A stretch of DNA of 64,000 nucleotides from Marisalimonas marina (GCA_038131365.1 JAYPPH010000003.1:647807-711806); one strand, 5' to 3'. Counted from the first letter of the stretch, positions 20,968 through 32,137 are shown. Program-made: numbers and translations. The notes: generated from the sequence alone by a model not told the origin.

Positions 20968-22092
20968 TTAAATTATTATCATTTGCGCTCTTAAAGCACC
21001 TGCAGCTCTTAATGCCTCTAAAATCGCAACTAGATCTGCACTTGTAGTACCTATTGAATTAATGGCATCAACAATATCAGATAGTGATGTACCAGCATCA
21101 AATACAAAAGCTGATGCCTTATCAGCCCCAGCCTGGATATCACTATCATTATCAGTGGTACCTTCAGTTGTTGTTGTCACATTCCCATCATCGTCATATA
21201 AAACTTGACCAGGAGTTGTGTTAGTATCTTCATTAACTTTTACAGTTAAACTACCATGACTTACAGCTGCCGGTGTAACCTTTACATCACCTCCAATTAC
21301 TATTGTTCCTGTACGAGCATTCACAACGACTTTTGCAATAGGAGATGCAGGATCAACTTCAATATTTTCAAGTAAACTCATAAAACTAACCTTTTGAGAA
21401 GGATCTTTTGGAGCTCTAACTGAAATAGAAGTATGATCCAATGCTTTAGCAACATCAGGTCCAAAAACTTTGTTTATTTCTTCAGTTACACGATTAGCAG
21501 TAGTGAAATCTCCTTGATGAAGGTTCATCACAAAATTATCTGAATTTATAAATGGTGTTTCAACCATTCTCTCAACAGTGGCACCATTAGCAATTGTTCC
21601 AACAGTTGGAATATTTACAGACATAGAAGAACCATCTGCTCCTTCAACACCAAATCCACCTACTGCAAGATTTCCTTGGGCAATTGCATAAGTTTGACCA
21701 TCAGCTCCCTTTAATGGTGTCATCAAGAGGGTGCCTCCTCTCAAACTTTTAGCTTTTCCCATTGAAGATACTGTAACTGTAATTTTTTGACCTACTTTAG
21801 TAAACGGATCTAAGTCAGCTGTAATCATAACGGCTGCAGAATTCTTACCACTAAGACTGCTAGAATCTATATTCATTCCAAATTGTGAGATTGTAGATTG
21901 CATACTTTGAAGAGTTAATGCCAATGATGAATCACCTGTTCCATCAAGACCAACAACAATACCATATCCCATCAACTGATTTGATCTTATACCAGCAAAA
22001 CTTACTAAGTCCTTTAATCTGTCAGCTGATGCTTGAATTGAAAAAAATAATCCAAATAATGATATTAAAAATATAGAAATTAATTTTTTCAT
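20968..22092 (-). CDS. flgI: P-ring protein FlgI
   Basis: A 374-residue periplasmic ring subunit. The start at 22092 (MKKLISIFLISLFGLFF) gives a proper signal peptide ending ...SIQASA; the longer frame from 22182 runs into flgH and is not used. Family segments: DRLKDLVSFAGIRSNQLMGYGIVVGLDGTGD, GGTLLMTPLKGADGQTYAIAQG, and the C-terminus LEALRAAGALRAQMI. Near residues 300-340 there is a low-complexity Asp/Thr-rich stretch not typical of FlgI. It partners FlgH and the chaperone FlgA (32,767-33,528). Confidence 0.92.
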   Translation of the reverse strand: MKKLISIFLISLFGLFFSIQASADRLKDLVSFAGIRSNQLMGYGIVVGLDGTGDSSLALTLQSMQSTISQFGMNIDSSSLSGKNSAAVMITADLDPFTKVGQKITVTVSSMGKAKSLRGGTLLMTPLKGADGQTYAIAQGNLAVGGFGVEGADGSSMSVNIPTVGTIANGATVERMVETPFINSDNFVMNLHQGDFTTANRVTEEINKVFGPDVAKALDHTSISVRAPKDPSQKVSFMSLLENIEVDPASPIAKVVVNARTGTIVIGGDVKVTPAAVSHGSLTVKVNEDTNTTPGQVLYDDDGNVTTTTEGTTDNDSDIQAGADKASAFVFDAGTSLSDIVDAINSIGTTSADLVAILEALRAAGALRAQMIII

Positions 22093-22102
22093 TTTCCAAA
22101 CC

Positions 22103-22765
22103 TTAAAATGGTGAAATTGCTCTAAAAATTTGGCTGCCCCAGCCAGGCTTAGTAGCACTATCCAAAATACCAGCGCCAACATATTCTATTTGAGCTTCAG
22201 CAATTTTAGCTGATGAAACTGTATTAGTAGTAGAGATATCTTGAGGTCTTATAATACCACTTAGCCTAATATATTCGGTACCCTCAGTAATCCTCAACTT
22301 CTTTTGACCTTTAATTTCAAAATTACCATTTGGAAAAACTCTTACAATCGTTGCAGAAAGAGTTCCGCTTAAACTATTTGATTGATTAGTTGCCATTGAG
22401 CCTGAAAAAGAATTTGTCTTAGATGCACTTCCCCCTAAACCCGCAAAGTTTCTGAGCAATCCTGTTGGACCAACTTCAGCTCCTATTGTATCAGTTTTGC
22501 CCGATGAGTTAGTTACTGCTTTGTTAGATGAAAAAGTTTCACTTAAAGTTACAGATAAAATATCCCCAACTTTCTTTGCTCTCCTATCTGAAGAAAATAA
22601 CCCTGAAGAACTTGCACTAAATATTGAACCATTACTTGGCTCTTCTTTATTAAATTCTTCAAAAGAAGGTGTTAATGGTTTAAATTCTTTGTTATTAGCT
22701 TCTTCAATATAGGTTGTACAAGCATTAACAAATAATAATGAAATAATTAAAAAAATTTTCTTCAT
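22103..22765 (-). CDS. flgH: L-ring lipoprotein FlgH
   Basis: A 220-residue outer-membrane ring lipoprotein. The N-terminal signal has a lipobox (LFVNAC, Cys16). Family segments are KVGDILSVTLSETFSSNKAV, NGNFEIKGQKKLRI and YIRLSGIIRPQDIS, ending in the typical aromatic C-terminus (RAISPF). It lies between flgG and flgI with gaps of 15 and 10 bases. Confidence 0.93.
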   Translation of the reverse strand: MKKIFLIISLLFVNACTTYIEEANNKEFKPLTPSFEEFNKEEPSNGSIFSASSSGLFSSDRRAKKVGDILSVTLSETFSSNKAVTNSSGKTDTIGAEVGPTGLLRNFAGLGGSASKTNSFSGSMATNQSNSLSGTLSATIVRVFPNGNFEIKGQKKLRITEGTEYIRLSGIIRPQDISTTNTVSSAKIAEAQIEYVGAGILDSATKPGWGSQIFRAISPF

Positions 22766-22780
22766 TTTAGTTAATACTCA

Positions 22781-23566
22781 TTAAAGATTTTGACTAATAA
22801 ATCTAAGCATGTCATCAACACCTGAAATAGCTTTGGAATTAACTTCATATGCTCTTTGAGTTTCAATCATATCAACTAGCTCTTGAACTACATTAACATT
22901 AGAACTTTCAAGAGCTCCTTGTACTAAGCTTCCAAATCCATTTTCAAAAGGGTTTGCAACTACAGGAGCACCACTCGCTGGTGTTTCTACTAGCATTGAT
23001 TGTCCTATTGGTTGTAATCCTCTAGAATTTGCAAAATCAGCTAATTGAAACTGTCCAACCTCTTCAGCCTCAACTTCTCCTGGATTTTGTACTGATACGA
23101 TACCGTCGGCGGAAACATTTATGCTTGTTACACCCTCGGGTATGGCTATTTCCGGCTGAACAACATAACCAGATGCTGTTGTCAAAAGTCCTTCAGCATT
23201 TCTTCCAAATGCACCATTTCTTGTAAAACCAATTCTGCCATCTGGCATAAGTACCTGAAAAAAACCAGAGCCATCAATTGATATATCTAAAGCGTTATCA
23301 GTTGAAACAATATTTCCTTGAGAAAATAATTTATCTGCGTTGATAATTCTTACACCAGTTCCAACTGAAAAAGCAGAGTTTGTACGAGTTTCTCCTGATG
23401 TTTGAGCACCAGATGCCTTAATTACCTGGTACAATAATGTTTCAAAATTAGCTCTATCTCTTTTGAAACCAGTAGTGTTAACGTTAGCTAAATTGTTAGC
23501 TATAACCTGCATTCGACTATTCTGTGCATTCAAACCAGTTTTTGCAACATGCATTGCATTAGACAT
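22781..23566 (-). CDS. flgG: Distal rod protein FlgG
   Basis: A 261-residue rod subunit of usual length. N-terminus MSNAMHVAKTGLNAQNSRMQ with NNLANVNTTGFKR, middle ALDISIDGSGFFQV, C-terminus VVQELVDMIETQRAYEVNSKA. It is the first gene after an internal sigma-54 promoter, so flgG-H-I-J-K-L can be transcribed apart from flgB-F. Confidence 0.94.
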   Translation of the reverse strand: MSNAMHVAKTGLNAQNSRMQVIANNLANVNTTGFKRDRANFETLLYQVIKASGAQTSGETRTNSAFSVGTGVRIINADKLFSQGNIVSTDNALDISIDGSGFFQVLMPDGRIGFTRNGAFGRNAEGLLTTASGYVVQPEIAIPEGVTSINVSADGIVSVQNPGEVEAEEVGQFQLADFANSRGLQPIGQSMLVETPASGAPVVANPFENGFGSLVQGALESSNVNVVQELVDMIETQRAYEVNSKAISGVDDMLRFISQNL

Positions 23567-23600
23567 TCAAAACTCCTCTAATTTATTCTAGAAGAATAAT

Positions 23601-23616
23601 GCAATACATATGCCAA
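23601..23616 (-). promoter_or_regulatory. Sigma-54 promoter of flgG
   Basis: Minus strand TTGGCATATGTATTGC, 10 bases between GG and GC, 35 bases upstream of the flgG ATG, in the flgF-flgG gap. Confidence 0.88.
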
Positions 23617-23632
23617 TTTTATTTGGTTTTAT

Positions 23633-24385
23633 TTAACTTGGCATTCTCATAAGAGATGCGGTGGCTTCGTCAATTTCTTTTGCAGTAGTAACAAATTTTA
23701 CATTAATTTCATATGCACGTGACTGCTCAATACCTGAAACCAGCTCATCAACAGACTTAACATTAGAGCCTTCCAAAAAGCCACTCAATAAAAGAGTTCT
23801 ATTATCAGGTGTAGGAACACTTCCATCAACTGGTCTAACAAAACCATCTATTGTTTTAGCCAAAGGGACTTCAGATCCAAAAGTAGTTGCAAGTTGTGCA
23901 ACTCTAACAGTTTGGCCTACAGGGCCATTTAAAGGCTCTATATTAATTATACCATCTCCTGAAACTGAAATTTTTCTATGAGGAGGAACAGTTATAGGTT
24001 GAAGATCTGTACTTAAAGGCTGTGTCCCAGTTCCATCCCTAATGGTACCATCAGCTGAAACGGTAAAATCACCTCTCCTAGATAATGATATTTCACCATT
24101 TGCTGGCTTTACAATAAAATAACCATTTCCATCTACAGCAAGATCTAAAGGAGCACCTGTTTGCTGCATTGGTCCTGGAGTGTTATCAAATCCTCCTGGT
24201 TCCTGAAGAGCCATTACCCTAGGATCAATACCCTTATCACGGTCTAGATAGACAGAAGAAAAGTTTATAGACACATCTTTTTGATAACCAGTAACACTAA
24301 TATTTGCTAAATTTTGAGCTGTTACTGACTGATTATCTCTTAATATATTCATACTATTAAGGGCTGTATATATACTTCTATCCAT
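23633..24385 (-). CDS. flgF: Proximal rod protein FlgF
   Basis: A 250-residue rod protein: MDRSIYTALNSMNILRDNQ, AQNLANISVTGYQKD, LDLAVDGNGYFIV, and a C-terminus with VDELVSGIEQSRAYEINVK. It sits between flgE and flgG as in most flagellar operons. Confidence 0.9.
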   Translation of the reverse strand: MDRSIYTALNSMNILRDNQSVTAQNLANISVTGYQKDVSINFSSVYLDRDKGIDPRVMALQEPGGFDNTPGPMQQTGAPLDLAVDGNGYFIVKPANGEISLSRRGDFTVSADGTIRDGTGTQPLSTDLQPITVPPHRKISVSGDGIINIEPLNGPVGQTVRVAQLATTFGSEVPLAKTIDGFVRPVDGSVPTPDNRTLLLSGFLEGSNVKSVDELVSGIEQSRAYEINVKFVTTAKEIDEATASLMRMPS

Positions 24386-24411
24386 CTTAAATCCTTAAAT
24401 CATATCCAAAA

Positions 24412-27400
24412 CTACGATCTTATCTGAATAATAGCTTGTGTTAGACTTGTATTGGTTTCAATTGTTTTAGCATTAGCTTGGAAGTTTCTCTGAGCTGTAA
24501 TTAGATTAACAAGCTCTTCAGTAATATCCACGTTAGATCTCTCTAATGAGCCTGACAAGATTGTTCCATAACCATCCGCACCTGCTTCTCCAACTGAAGC
24601 AACACCAGAAACAGATGTCTCAACATATGTGGCGTTACCGATTTGTTTTAATCCGTTTTGGTTGTTAAAGTTAACCATCACTAGTCTTCCAAGGGCTATG
24701 TTCAGTCCATTAGTGTAGTTAGCACTAACCAAGCCGTTAGCTGCAATGTCTAGACCATCCAATTTACCAACTGTTTGACCATCTTGTGATACTGCTCTAA
24801 CATTAAAGTCAGATGCAAATTGCGTTGAACCACCAAAATTTAAATCCAAGTCAATTGAAAGAGCATTAGTTCCTGCAGCAGCATCAGCAGCAAAATCACC
24901 TTTATAACCAACTTTTTGAATAGGACTTACTAAGTTACCTTGTGTATCAAACGTAAGTTCTCCTGGTCTTAAAAAGACTTTTGCAAAGGTACCATCAGTG
25001 GTAGGTGTCCATGCATTATCTGGTGCTAAGGTAGTTGTTGTACCAGCATCGTTAACATAAAGTGACTGACCAGTTGCTGAAGTAGCAGTTGTAGTTGCCA
25101 TATTAACGTATGAAGGTGTTGTCCCTGTTACTAACTCAAGATTATCTAATCCCATACGTGAACTTCCAGATACAAATATTTTACTATTTAATCCAGTAGT
25201 TCCTGTAGTAAATGAAAAAGAGTTGCTTATGGTATCATATGATACTGTTACACCATTCACAGTATTACCTGAAGGGTCTTCCATCTGATTAATTCTTGAC
25301 TGAAGTGCCGTAGCCAAAGAAGTTCCATTATAGACACCTTCTGGCACCTGAATAGCTGCAGTTATGTCATTGACGTTAACAACAAAGATTGTTTCTTCAG
25401 CAGCGTCTGAAAGGAAAAAATCTTCAGACAAATCTTCGTTTGAAGTCTTACCACTTAGAACGGCAGGAGAAGATTTAAGCCCTTTCCCTGCAGTATCGGC
25501 TGTAACTGTGGTTATACCATTTGTAGCATTTATACCTAATAAAGCACTTGTTCCACCAGTACCTTCAGTCGAAGCTGTTGCTACTCCATCAACAATTGCA
25601 AGTCTACCAATCTCAATATTTGAAGATGCCTGTCCTGCATCACCAACGCCAACAGCTGAATTGGAAGGAATATCTTCACCAGTAGATCCACTAGCAATAC
25701 TAAATCTTCGTGTTAAATTATTATATGATACTTCTACACCATAAGCCCTTTGTGTATCTGCAGCTATTTGGTCTCCAGTAAAAAGAACTGATTCTGCTTT
25801 TAATTCAGCTCCACCACCGATATTAGATGAAGCTTTGTTACTCTGTGTTTTTAAACCAAGTGCATTAGTATTATTGCCTTCACCAGGTCCATAAGCTGAA
25901 AAAGAAAACATTTTACTTGGAGTTGATGTACCTATTTTAGAAGGTATACCTTGAAAAGTAAAATTCTGACCAGAAATATCATAAGCTATTTTTAATGCTG
26001 GATCATTCTCATCAACCCAATCATCTGTATTGGAGATATCTTGAGTAATAATTGCATCAATTTCATGTTGAGCAGCAGTTGTGCCTCCAACACCTCTAGT
26101 TAAACCTGTAAAACTAGTTGCAGTTTTACCAGTGTAAGCAATCAATTCATTACCTATTCTAATAAACCACTATTTTCAAAATCTGCTGTTGAGTCGACTG
26201 TTAAAGTTGTAGCTGTAGATGTTAGTTGCGCTGCTACATCTGTCTTTCTTTGAGACAAACCTAAGTTATCAACACTATCTAATAAACTAATTTCAGTGGT
26301 TGCTATAACTGAATTACTTTCACTATTATAAGCCGCCCTAGTTACGCCAGTTAAAGTTGTCGCTGTTTTTCCAGTGTAAGTTATAATTTCGTTTCCTAAT
26401 TTAATCTTACCAGGATTATCACTGAAGCATCTGTAAAACCAGCAGTGGATCCTACATTTAAAACTTCAGAATCTGCTGGCAAAAATGAAATTGAGGTATT
26501 ATCAGCAATAGCTGCTGTTGTCGCAGCACTGATAGTTATCGTAGTTCCATTTATTGCAGTAACAGTTGTTCCTGCAGTCACGCCTGCAACTTCAACAATA
26601 TCGCCAACTGAAATATTTGTATTGGCATCAACAACAATAGTTGTAGCACCTTGAGCCACTGCACCATTATTTAAAACTTGTGCACCTAGGCCATCCGCAT
26701 CTACAAAATTTAATTCTCCACCATAAATAGCTGCGGTTGTATTGGCACTTAAAGTAATAGTTGTTCCAGAGACGGCTGCTACAGTTGTGTTAGCAGCAAT
26801 TCCAGTTCCATAAACCAAATCACCAACTGCTATATTAGTCGCATCTGCCACAACTATCCCAGTTTGACCTGTTGCGCCTGTGCCTGTAGTGTGGTTACTT
26901 GACATAAATGAAACTTTTGTTCCTGCAGCAGTTGTTGTGGTTGCAGTTAAATTTGCAGTGGTTACTGCACTTAAAGTTACGGTAGAAGTATCATGGTTGA
27001 TTGCACTTACACGAGTTCCAGCTGTAATACCGGCACCGACAACAATATCACCAACTCTAATACCATTGGTTCCACCGTCTACGACAAGCGAAGTTGTTCC
27101 AGATGTGGATGCTCCAGTTTTTTCATATATAACGTTAGTACCTTCAATGGGAGCATTAGTAGCCCTTGTAGAAGGAACAGAGGATAAAGTTGTGTTTCTT
27201 AGAACATCCTTAAAACCACTCATTATACCATCTGAAAACTCAAGTGATTTAACTGTTGCATCATCAAGTGCCGCGGCTGCAGTTGTACTATTTGCTCCTC
27301 TTGTTATACCAGTGAAAGTTGTAGCTGTAGTACCTGTATAAGTAATTTGTTCAGATCCTATTAATAAAGTACCAGATGATGGAAAGCCTGCTGTTGTGTC

Positions 27401-29542
27401 AACAGTGATAACTCCTGATCCAGTCGCCGGATTAGTTGAAGATGCAATTGCTCCATTAAGTAAAGTATTGGGCTGTTTAAGGTCTTTATTTAAATATGAA
27501 TGTTTATTGAGTTCTTTTAATACAATTCTATTACTTCCAAAATGTTCAGTTTGTCCTGAAAATATTCCTGTACCACCTTCAAAATATGCTGAGACATCTT
27601 TTGATTCAGTATGTAAAACTTTTATTTTTGTGTCTGTAATATTAATAGCTGATGTCGAGTCAGATTTTACGTTTAAAAACTCATTTCCATTAGCATCTGT
27701 TCCTGCACTAGAAACAGAAAATTTTGCACCATTATATTTTAAATCGTTTACTGTAGATGTGGAGGTATCAAACTCTCCAGCAATATAAACTTCAGTTGGA
27801 AAACTTGTTGAACTGATAGTGTTATCTACGTCATTAATATAAATCTTCAATGTACCACTAGTATCTTGTACCATTGTATTTCCACCTACAGCGGTAACGT
27901 CTAATGCCTTATCAAAAACTTTTAATGTAGGTGAAGAATTATAGTAACTATGTAGTAAAAATTTTTCTTCAGTTGTAACATTATTCTCATCAGCTAAATC
28001 CAAAGAAGGTTTTTTGTAATTAAAACTCATTACCTCTGTTTCTTTGATTGCACCTGATAGAGATTTGCCAGTTACTCTATTAAATAATGATGAATTAACC
28101 CCATAGGTTGATGAATTATTAGAACTTCCATCTGCAGAAACGGCCGCTCTATTTAAGGCATCATTAATTCTTAATTGCGCATGAGCCAAAAACTCTTCTC
28201 TTGTAAAGTTTGGTGAGGCAACATTTTCAATACCACTAGTATTTGAAAATAGCTTATCAGTTACAAAGCTATCCTGCATTAAATCTACATTTATTGCTGA
28301 TAATGTTTGTATCTCGTCATTATTATCAAGCTGGTTGAATTGTATAGAAAAGCTACCATCAGTAACAGGGTCTATGGCTAATTTTGCATCATCTCCAAGT
28401 CCAGCATTAATAGCCCTTTGAACTTCAGAAGCTAAAGTAGCAGCTGTATAAGTTCCTGGCCTTATATCTATACTCTTGAAACCAGCACTACCAGTTGTAT
28501 CATCAACTCTTATTGTAAGAAAATCCTTACCCCAATAAGTTGATTTATTTAAAGTAGGATTGGCTTCATAAGTTGTATTAAATTGCAGAGGATCAGTTAC
28601 AACAGTAATTGATGGAGCAGTAGCAGTAAAAGCTGCATCTTCTAATACTGTTGAAGTAACTGTTGCTGACTTAGAAACTGTTTTATTAGATAAATCATCT
28701 AGGTAAAATAATGGTTGAGTTTGAGCAACTGAAATAATCTGAGGCTTTTCATTCATTGGAATAATTTGACCAAACCTATCAACAACAAGTGTTTGACCAG
28801 TTGGGGATATAGCTTCTGTTAATGATGGTTGAACCTCTCTTCCATCAACAATAAACTTTGTTTGATATTTATGTGTTGCCTCATTTCCTTGAGCTGCTTG
28901 AGTTTTGATAAAATAGGCTGTTGCAATCACAGGGTTACCAAGGTTATCAAAAATAGTAACAGATGTTGATGAATTAAATGTTGCTGGATTTGCAGGATCA
29001 AAATCATCAGCAGAAGCAAAAACTGTTGAAGAAGCAGGTAAATTAACCGCAAGCTCTAAATTATCTGTTTTCTTAGCCTCACCAGCTTCCAACTCTAATT
29101 TGAGTGGTTGTGCATCAGAAATTTCACCACCTTGAACTGATCCATCATCAGAAACAGGAAGCGCGAGCACAAACTGACCAGCAGAGTCAACAACATATCT
29201 ATCGTTGTTTACCGAAAATGAACCGTTTCTAGTATAAACAGTCTGGTTAGTTGTTAGTGATGGCTTCAAAGCAAAGAAACCCTGACCTGAAATAGCCATA
29301 TCCAGCGCGTTAAGAGATGATGAAACGTTACCTTGTGTAAACTGTTGTTTAATTCCTTTTAAAATTGTACCTGAACCAATAGATGATGAGCTATTCTGTA
29401 ATGGAGATGTAGCAAAAATATCACCAAATTCAGCTTTACTTCTTTTATAACCTGTCGTTGCAACGTTTGCTATGTTGTTTGAAGTTGCTGAAATATCAGC
29501 CTGTGATCCGTTTAATCCTGTAAGAGCGGTATAAAATGACAT
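24412..29542 (-). CDS. flgE: Giant hook protein FlgE with repeat domains (two frameshifts)
   Basis: The N-terminus (MSFYTALTGLNGSQADIS, NNIANVATTGYKRSK, ALDMAISGQGFFAL) and the C-terminus (SGSLERSNVDITEELVNLIT, QRNFQANAKTIETN) are classic FlgE. Reconstructed length is about 1,710 residues, against roughly 400 in E. coli. The middle contains repeats of LTVDST..F....IGxExITYTGxTATxFTGxTRG and of a V-x-AGVTAGTTVTAINGTTITISA type. The frame breaks near 26413 (TTCAGTGAT, one G short of ASGD) and near 26163 (a T run one short). The bases between encode hook repeats in the third frame, so this is one gene. Confidence 0.9.
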
Positions 29543-29566
29543 CTCTAATTTCTCCTAGTATAAATA

Positions 29567-30259
29567 TTAATTCTTAAATCTTACAACTTGTGATGGATCA
29601 ACCATTCCATAGTCTTCGACTTCTAACATAACGCCGTTTTCTGTTTTAGAAGTTCCAGAAACACTTGCAAAAACTTGAGTTGAGAGCTCTCCAGTATCAC
29701 CCACATTTCCTGTAAATGCTCGTATAGTTATAGGTGAACTAGAAGACTTAATATCATCTGGTAAATCTTTCCATTCAAACCCAACTAATCCTGCCTTTTG
29801 AGTTCCTAGTGAATCTTGGTGTAAAACTTCACCTTCACTATTTTCGAAAATAATGTTTAAGTTTGACGCTGTATCAGGTAAATCTACCACACCACTAATG
29901 ACGCCTTCTTTGTCTGGTCTAGCAAACTTTCCAGGAACTAAAACAGAATGTCCCATTAACTGAGTTGTGGAGGCAATCCTCATTTCTGATAACTGCTCAC
30001 TAACAGACTTCATAGTTTGATCCATGGAAGTTATACCTGTTACCGTAGAAAATTGTGCCATCTGGGCAATAAAATCAGCGTTATCTACTGGTGCAAATGG
30101 GTCTTGATTTTGAAGTTGTGTTGTCATCAATTTCAAGAAATCCTCTTGCCCAAGTTGATCTTTGGTCTCTTTAGGTGCAAACTTTTCTTTAGAAGAATTA
30201 ATACCTAATTTATCTAAAATGTTATTCAGTGATTGATTTGAAGAGTTAATTTCAGACAT
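29567..30259 (-). CDS. flgD: Hook-capping protein FlgD
   Basis: A 230-residue scaffold for hook growth. It has GQEDFLKLMTTQLQNQDPFAPVDNADFIAQMAQFSTVTGI, the FlgD N-terminal hallmark (about residues 33-75), then FnIII/tudor-like beta domains. It lies between flgC and flgE. Confidence 0.93.
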   Translation of the reverse strand: MSEINSSNQSLNNILDKLGINSSKEKFAPKETKDQLGQEDFLKLMTTQLQNQDPFAPVDNADFIAQMAQFSTVTGITSMDQTMKSVSEQLSEMRIASTTQLMGHSVLVPGKFARPDKEGVISGVVDLPDTASNLNIIFENSEGEVLHQDSLGTQKAGLVGFEWKDLPDDIKSSSSPITIRAFTGNVGDTGELSTQVFASVSGTSKTENGVMLEVEDYGMVDPSQVVRFKN

Positions 30260-30268
30260 TTATTTTCC

Positions 30269-30682
30269 TTATTTTCCAATGTTTAAAGTTCGCATAGTTA
30301 ATGCTCTTAGGGTGGTAATTACTTCGACGTTATTCTGGTATTGTCTTGATGCTTCCATCATATCAACCATTTCTTCGTCAACATTGACGGCTGCTTTATA
30401 AATGTAACCTGCTTCATCTGCATCCGGGTGAGCTGGCATATATGATTTAATAGGCTCTCTACCTATTTCCTTGACTTCTACGGCGTCTACAGTAGCAATT
30501 CCATTTTTTTTAACTAAATCACTATATTGAGTTTCAAAAATTGGCTTTAAAGGTTTGTAAGTAGTCTTGGGGTCACCAGTGGTTGAGCCTGCATTAGCAA
30601 GGTTTGAGGCAACAGTATTTAATCGCACTAACTGTGCTGCCATGGCTCTACCTGCTATATCATAAATTGATTTAATATTCAT
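30269..30682 (-). CDS. flgC: Proximal rod protein FlgC
   Basis: A 137-residue rod protein: MNIKSIYDIAGRAMAAQLVR, TVASNLANAGST, and the C-terminus VNVDEEMVDMMEASRQYQNN. The start overlaps the flgB stop by one base, which indicates translational coupling. Confidence 0.94.
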   Translation of the reverse strand: MNIKSIYDIAGRAMAAQLVRLNTVASNLANAGSTTGDPKTTYKPLKPIFETQYSDLVKKNGIATVDAVEVKEIGREPIKSYMPAHPDADEAGYIYKAAVNVDEEMVDMMEASRQYQNNVEVITTLRALTMRTLNIGK

Positions 30683-31068
30683 TATTCACCCCTAATTGCA
30701 GACATAATTTTATTAATTTTGCCATTAAGAAAATTAACAGTAGATGAATATCTCATTGAATTTTCAGCAAATTGCATTTGCTCAACTGCTAACTCAACTG
30801 TATTACCATCAAGAGATGTAATTAGAGGTTCTCTGTAAGAGACTTCATTAAATGATTTACCTGAATTATGAACAATATGACTTTGATGAGTTGTCTTAAT
30901 AGGACCGTCCCTATCTACTTTTTTTAACTCATCTAAAAAACTTATATCTCTAGCTTTGTAATTTGGTGTTGCAGCATTAGCAATATTAGAGGCTAATATA
31001 TTATTACGCTTTCCTCTTAATTGTAACGCTTTTGAATAAAAAGATAATTGATCCTTAATCGCATCCAT
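30682..31068 (-). CDS. flgB: Proximal rod protein FlgB
   Basis: A rod protein of 128 residues when started at ATG 31068 (MDAIKDQLSFYSKALQLRG). That start is preferred because the longer frame from 31098 would begin upstream of the expected transcription start of the sigma-54 promoter at 31109-31124. Conserved: NNILASNIANAATPNYKARD and EQMQFAENSMRYSSTVNFL. It is first in the flgB-C-D-E-F operon. Confidence 0.93.
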   Translation of the reverse strand: MDAIKDQLSFYSKALQLRGKRNNILASNIANAATPNYKARDISFLDELKKVDRDGPIKTTHQSHIVHNSGKSFNEVSYREPLITSLDGNTVELAVEQMQFAENSMRYSSTVNFLNGKINKIMSAIRGE

Positions 31069-31108
31069 CTTAAAAACTCTTATTATAACTAAATTCAAAG
31101 TTATGATT

Positions 31109-31124
31109 GCAAATTAAGTGCCAA
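31109..31124 (-). promoter_or_regulatory. Sigma-54 promoter of flgB
   Basis: Minus strand TTGGCACTTAATTTGC, TGGCAC plus TTGC with 10 bases between GG and GC. It decides the flgB start at 31068. Confidence 0.92.
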
Positions 31125-31155
31125 TTATTTTAGCGACTATTTTTTCTTATAAAAA

Positions 31156-31182
31156 CTATAAGATTTTTTTAATTGTCGTATA
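31156..31182 (+). promoter_or_regulatory. Possible sigma-28 promoter of the 31,208 gene
   Basis: CTATA, 14 bases, GTCGTATA. The -10 block matches the local sigma-28 pattern; the -35 block differs at one base. It is 26 bases upstream of the ATG. Confidence 0.4.
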
Positions 31183-31207
31183 AGATATATCATGTAAGGT
31201 ATAAATT

Positions 31208-31666
31208 ATGGACTTGTCTGAAAAAATTTTAGATAAAAAAGAAGAACTTCTAGACGAATTTGAAAATTTAAAACTAGAAGAATTAGCCCTAAAAATTAAA
31301 CAAATTGCTAACCGTGAAAATGATTTTATTTTCAATATCGCATGTCTAGCAGCAAGAGTTTCAGTTTTAAACCAAAGAATACAAGCTATAATAAATGAAA
31401 ATACTGCCAATGATAATTACGTAAAAGAAGAAAAAAGTGATACTGGAAACATAGTAGAAAAAATTATAAGACGTTCAAAAAAACCAACTAACGAGCCTGT
31501 AGAGTGGGTAAGAGTTCAAATAAAAGAAACTACTGAGGTTAATGGTGTTAGGTTTCCATCAGGTATTCAAATTGACGTTACTGACGAAGATGCAAAAAAG
31601 ATGATAGAGGGTGATAAGGCGATAATGCTAGAAGATTTAGAAGAAAATAAAGAAAAAGTAGAGTAA
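31208..31666 (+). CDS. Hypothetical 152-residue protein divergent from flgB
   Basis: A charged soluble protein. Residues 1-65 are probably helical (repeated DKKEELLDEFENLKLEELA). The second half is likely beta-rich (VEWVRVQIKETTEVNGVRFPSGIQIDVTD), like a small regulatory or adaptor domain. No family recognised. Its position facing flgB and a possible sigma-28 site suggest a late flagellar or motility accessory role. It converges on the next leftward gene, leaving 3 bases between stops. Confidence 0.65.
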   Translation: MDLSEKILDKKEELLDEFENLKLEELALKIKQIANRENDFIFNIACLAARVSVLNQRIQAIINENTANDNYVKEEKSDTGNIVEKIIRRSKKPTNEPVEWVRVQIKETTEVNGVRFPSGIQIDVTDEDAKKMIEGDKAIMLEDLEENKEKVE

Positions 31667-31669
31667 AAA

Positions 31670-32086
31670 TTATTTTCTGTAGTATGTATAAATTGCCTCA
31701 ACTTCGTCTTCTCTAAGGCCTGTTTTATTAATTATTTCTTCTCTTGTGCTACCTTCTCTTGCCATCTCTATGGCTATGGTTAACACATCTTCTGATCCTT
31801 TGATTTCACCTAATCTGCTGATTTCTCTTTCTATAAAAACTATCTTTTCTGATATTTTACTGATTTCTTTTTTTTGTTGATCTAACAAATTACCTACAGC
31901 AATCAAGTATTCTTTTATTTCTTGATTGTATTTGTTTAATCCTTCAACGAGGTTAAAAATTATATCTTTTTCTTGTTTATGCTTCTGATTTTGAAAAAAA
32001 AATAATAATAAAAAACCTATAACTAAAACACAAATAGACGAGAAAACAAAAATTTCAAAATTAGATAATAAAAAATCTTCAATCAT
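31670..32086 (-). CDS. Membrane-anchored coiled-coil protein with DUF2802-like C-terminus
   Basis: 138 residues: one N-terminal membrane helix (about 12-32, IFVFSSICVLVIGFLLLFFF), a coiled coil (about 40-95), then a small helical end IAIEMAREGSTREEIINKTGLREDEVEAIY. That ending resembles DUF2802-type proteins found in motility operons, where the segment looks like a degenerate HTH. It is last in the flgP-to-flgN-like series, separated from its neighbour by 51 bases. Precise role unknown. Confidence 0.7.
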   Translation of the reverse strand: MIEDFLLSNFEIFVFSSICVLVIGFLLLFFFQNQKHKQEKDIIFNLVEGLNKYNQEIKEYLIAVGNLLDQQKKEISKISEKIVFIEREISRLGEIKGSEDVLTIAIEMAREGSTREEIINKTGLREDEVEAIYTYYRK

Positions 32087-32137
32087 AAATTCATATTCAT
32101 CATTTTTGAGAAAATTGCTATAAATAATTTATAAAAA

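Noticed and set aside
26445..27788. Several long rightward frames opposite flgE
   Set aside because: They mirror the repetitive FlgE domain and consist of low-complexity Val/Pro/Ala sequence.
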